Part shown: positions 61,609 to 64,000 of the stretch, one piece after another
Numbering within the stretch: the stretch's first letter is position 1
How the letters are laid out: the number at the start of each line of letters is the position of its first letter
Source of the DNA: Mucilaginibacter ginsenosidivorans
GTDB taxonomy: Bacteria > Bacteroidota > Bacteroidia > Sphingobacteriales > Sphingobacteriaceae
Length of the DNA stretch: 64,000 nt
Direction of reading: 5' to 3'
Assembly (NCBI RefSeq): GCF_007971025.1
Contig: NZ_CP042436.1
Location: 434,001 to 498,000, forward strand
Program-made: the position numbers and the translations under genes
Notes under the pieces: generated by a model
What the model was told of the DNA's origin: nothing
Seen by the model: the letters and a program-made list of their open reading frames with translations, nothing else
Database searches by the model: none

Positions 61609-61663
61609 AAAATTTTTATTGAGGCGCAAACTTAGGCACTTATGTGCAAAGAAACAAGAAGTT

Positions 61664-61737
61664 AGTCGGAAAGTCCGCGTAAGCCGGGAAGTCCGTAAGA
61701 CTGTTTTTTCTTTCGGACTTATGCGGACTTTCCGACT
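61664..61737. repeat. 20-bp inverted repeat between efp and the methyltransferase gene
   Basis: AGTCGGAAAGTCCGCGTAAG (61664-61683) and CTTATGCGGACTTTCCGACT (61718-61737) pair with one mismatch. The AGTCCG motif links it to repeats at 5338 and 13034. Confidence 0.75.
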
Positions 61738-61753
61738 TGCGGACTTCAAAACG

Positions 61754-61761
61754 TACCTTTG
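61754..61761 (+). promoter_or_regulatory. Bacteroidota -7 box
   Basis: TACCTTTG lies five bases before the ATG at 61767, the methyltransferase start, and implies a leaderless message. Confidence 0.6.
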
Positions 61762-61766
61762 CCCCC

Positions 61767-62951
61767 ATGTTTGATGTGATATTAAAAAAGGGCAAGGAAA
61801 AGGCAGTGGTACAGCGCCATCCCTGGCTATTTTCCGGGGCGATAGAGCGGGTAAAAGGCAAACCGGCAAACGGCGATATCGTTCGCTTACTGAACGACAA
61901 AGGCGACTTTATGGCTTACGGTTTTTATAACAGCCAGTCGCGGGTGGCCTTGCGCCTATTGGAATGGAACGAAAGCGTAGAAATTGATGAGAATTGGTAC
62001 CGGAAGAGAGTAGCAATGGCGGTGGCGAGCCGCAGCGAAATTTTGAACGATAATAACAACACTTGCCGTTTGATCTTCAGCGAGGCGGATTACCTGCCGG
62101 GGTTGATCGTAGATAAATACGCCGATTACCTGGCGGTGCAGGTACTTACGTCGGGCATGGAAAGGGAAATGCCCGTGATCATCGATGAACTGCAAAAGCT
62201 GCTAAACCCGGTGGGAATTTTCGACAAAAGCGATGCAGCATCGCGGGTGCATGAAGGTTTGGGAACGATTAACCAGGTACTTGCCGGTCAACATCCTCCT
62301 GGGATAGTTGAAGTGGTTGAAAATGGTATCCGTTACGGCATCAATATCGCCGAAGGGCAAAAATCAGGCTTCTATTGCGACCAGCGCGATAACCGCCGGA
62401 TTGTAGCCGCACATGCTAAAGGGAAACGTGTGCTCGACTGCTTTTGCTATACCGGTGGTTTTACACTGAATGCGCTGAAAAGCGGCGCTTTATCGGTGAC
62501 CAGCGTGGATAGCTCTGCCCTTGCTATCGAAACTTTGAAGACCAATATCGGGTTGAACAAACTTGATATATCCAAACACACCACCATCCAGTCCGATGTC
62601 AACAAGCAACTGCGGGCACTGCGCGAGGATGGACAACAATTTGATATTGTTGTACTCGATCCGCCGAAGTATGCGCCATCGCGGTCTGCGCTTGATAAGG
62701 CCATGCGCGCTTATAAGGATCTGAACCGGCTGGGCATGTTGCTGCTTGAAAGCGGTGGGTTACTGGCAACCTTTTCGTGTTCCGGTGCGATGGATATCGA
62801 CACGTTTAAACAGGTACTGGCCTGGGCCGCGCTCGACGCGGGTAAAGAGGTACAATTCATTTACCAATTCTGCCAGCCTGAGGACCACCCGGTAAGGGCA
62901 TCTTTCCCCGAAGGAGAATATCTGAAGGGGTTACTGTGCAGGGTTCTGTAG
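61767..62951 (+). CDS. RlmI-like class I SAM-dependent rRNA methyltransferase
   Basis: A 394-residue m5C methyltransferase of the RlmI group acting on 23S rRNA. The N-terminal PUA domain (HPWLFSGAIERVKGKPANGDIVRL) is followed by the SAM motif VLDCFCYTGGFTLNALKSG and the DPPKYAPSRSALDK and ATFSCSGAMD segments; the Cys in FSCSG is the expected nucleophile. I place the start at 61767 from the promoter box. The stop overlaps a GACGCAA hairpin. Which base it modifies here is inferred from the family. Confidence 0.9.
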   Translation: MFDVILKKGKEKAVVQRHPWLFSGAIERVKGKPANGDIVRLLNDKGDFMAYGFYNSQSRVALRLLEWNESVEIDENWYRKRVAMAVASRSEILNDNNNTCRLIFSEADYLPGLIVDKYADYLAVQVLTSGMEREMPVIIDELQKLLNPVGIFDKSDAASRVHEGLGTINQVLAGQHPPGIVEVVENGIRYGINIAEGQKSGFYCDQRDNRRIVAAHAKGKRVLDCFCYTGGFTLNALKSGALSVTSVDSSALAIETLKTNIGLNKLDISKHTTIQSDVNKQLRALREDGQQFDIVVLDPPKYAPSRSALDKAMRAYKDLNRLGMLLLESGGLLATFSCSGAMDIDTFKQVLAWAALDAGKEVQFIYQFCQPEDHPVRASFPEGEYLKGLLCRVL

Positions 62952-62973
62952 AGACGCAAGATTTTGCGTCTCT
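62950..62973. repeat. GACGCAA hairpin at the end of the methyltransferase gene
   Basis: AGAGACGCAA (62950-62959) pairs with TTGCGTCTCT (62964-62973). The first bases are part of the stop codon. A related hairpin lies at 1773-1796. It may help terminate transcription. Confidence 0.6.
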
Positions 62974-62987
62974 GTGAAATATTATTA

Positions 62988-64000
62988 TCAATCAAACCTC
63001 ACTCCGCCGTAGCTCGAGCTGATATTGATCATCTTGTCGCTACTGCCTTTGCCGATATGGCCCTTGAAATTTTTAGTAGGTTTCCAGCCTTTACTATCGT
63101 CAGACGGTGTTTTCTCCGTGATCTGAACCGGGGCATCGCCGTAGTTAAAGTCACCGTAACGCACGGTAATATCAAAGTTGGCATTGGTCGAATTATCGAT
63201 GCCGATCTTTAACCCTGAGTAGCTTGAACTGTACGAAAAGCTGCTGAAGTTTTTATCGAGGTTATCGATAGATATCTTACCTGCATAATGTGCATTGATA
63301 TTTCCCGAGCTCCTCAGCTTGCCAATTCTCACGTCGCCGGTGTATCTTAATTCACAATTTAACTTATCCACCGAACCAATATCCAGGCTGCCATAGCCGA
63401 CACTTACATCCGCAGACGAAAGTCCGTCGATCTCGGCGCTGCCATACCTCATTTTAATTTGGTTATCCGCATGCGGTAACGACTTTGCCGAAAAACTGCC
63501 GTATGCGCAGTCTATTTCAACCCGGCCGTCAAAATCAGGCAATTCGGTAGCGCCGTACCGGTTATTTATCGCCAAGGCATTTTTTGACGGCATGTATATT
63601 GTATAATTCACTTCGGCTTTATGATGATCATTCCGGTTATTGAACAGGTCCCATATCGAACCACCACTTCTGCTGCCGTAATTCGTGCTGAACGAAACCA
63701 CATCGCCGCTTTTGTCATCGGAAATACTGATGGCATCTATCATTTTCTGCGCAGTATTATCGTTATCGGCATAAGCCCTCATCTCCACATCCACTTTCAC
63801 TTCGTTCCTGTTCCAGGTATTCACCACAACCTTACCGAATTTATTATCGATCCTTAGCTTATCGTTGGCATCCAAAGCATAGGTTTTGGTATAATTTTTT
63901 ACCCGTTCGCTAACATTGCCGCTTTGATCCATCCCGACATCCATCGCCGCATTCACATCCACATTGATGCTGCTCACGGCGCTTGTTATCCCTGTGGCAA
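62988..64000 (-). CDS. DUF4097-like beta-helix protein, 5' end beyond the right edge
   Basis: The frame is open to the window edge and its upstream residues (...ATGITSAVSSINVDVNAAMD) look like the end of a signal peptide, so the start codon is outside. The sequence is a repetitive beta-helix: KLRIDNKFGKVVVNTWNRNEVKVDV, VEIDCAYGSFSAKSLPHADNQIKM and IKMRYGSAEIDGLSSADV repeat about every 20 residues. The C-terminus is ISSSYGGVRFD. It is likely an exported, cell-envelope DUF4097-type adhesin-like protein; exact function unknown. Confidence 0.82.
   Translation of the reverse strand, partial: ATGITSAVSSINVDVNAAMDVGMDQSGNVSERVKNYTKTYALDANDKLRIDNKFGKVVVNTWNRNEVKVDVEMRAYADNDNTAQKMIDAISISDDKSGDVVSFSTNYGSRSGGSIWDLFNNRNDHHKAEVNYTIYMPSKNALAINNRYGATELPDFDGRVEIDCAYGSFSAKSLPHADNQIKMRYGSAEIDGLSSADVSVGYGSLDIGSVDKLNCELRYTGDVRIGKLRSSGNINAHYAGKISIDNLDKNFSSFSYSSSYSGLKIGIDNSTNANFDITVRYGDFNYGDAPVQITEKTPSDDSKGWKPTKNFKGHIGKGSSDKMINISSSYGGVRFD

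Noticed and set aside
61609..61869. N-terminal extension of EF-P
   Set aside because: The extra residues are encoded by the inverted repeat and would overlap the divergent methyltransferase gene; ATG 61608 gives the usual 187 residues.

Overview
The window reads as chromosomal DNA of a Bacteroidota bacterium, most likely family Sphingobacteriaceae and Mucilaginibacter-like (inference). The reasons are gene content (TonB receptor with carboxypeptidase-regulatory domain, S9 peptidase, YtxH/holin-X pair, UPF0173 hydrolase, PdeM, GlnRS together with GluRS), Bacteroidota-type promoters (TAnnTTTG -7 boxes), and abundant dispersed palindromic repeats between genes. Most genes are ordinary housekeeping or envelope genes. 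I saw no rRNA, tRNA or CRISPR array.

Layout. 1-6.1 kb: S9 peptidase (runs off the left edge), GNAT, secreted FAD oxidoreductase, DinB/YfiT protein, PdeM. 6.16-9.15 kb: two inverted copies of an IS110-family element flanking a palindromic repeat. 9.4-16.9 kb: ECF sigma/anti-sigma pair, small membrane protein, DinB protein, histidine kinase, GltX, a zinc-peptidase relative with an altered HEXXH, and an OmpW-like porin. 17-18.7 kb: small accessory ORFs, including a truncated HNH-type protein, and a nearly empty stretch. 18.7-29.1 kb: amidase, four-helix-bundle protein, GlnS, ATL protein, TrmB, YtxH/holin operon, AI-2E-type permease, NtrC-like regulator with a mini histidine-kinase-domain protein, porin, enoyl-CoA hydratase, B12-binding protein. 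29.2-37.2 kb: membrane acyltransferase, two VOC proteins, outer-membrane protein, AhpD-like protein, lone ExbD-like protein, Tag, PolA. 37.9-46.3 kb: GlgA-GlgC, UPF0173, NYN protein, YbaB, serine hydrolase, two TPR paralogues. 46.3-64 kb: a frameshifted gene, two NlpE-like paralogues, FumC, lipoprotein, S1/P1 nuclease, LMW phosphatase, GNAT, HisS, TonB receptor with a His/Cys-rich partner, cyclophilin, Xth, LepB, Efp, RlmI-like methyltransferase, and a DUF4097-like protein running off the right edge.

The most striking system is the IS110 pair. Upstream of each transposase is a noncoding segment that folds into three stem-loops. One loop carries two stretches that match the two halves of the insertion target (GACTCAC and the complement of ACCCCGA). 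The next loop carries two stretches that match the element's own right and left ends (CTAGAATAC and the complement of ACCTTTG). This is the layout of a bridge RNA with target-binding and donor-binding loops, and both loops share the dinucleotide AC as the apparent core. The target is the terminal sequence of a dispersed repeat family in this genome. Both ends of one palindromic repeat have been hit, and at least one further matching site in the window is unoccupied. The repeat family has hairpin arms whose tips differ between copies yet stay self-complementary.

Other recurrent themes are -7 boxes placed 4-7 nt before start codons, implying leaderless mRNAs for several translation and RNA-modification genes; altered catalytic or modification residues in recognisable families (ATL PAHRV, HQTGH peptidase, EF-P with Asn at the loop tip); and dispersed repeats that have entered coding sequence (GltX, signal peptides).
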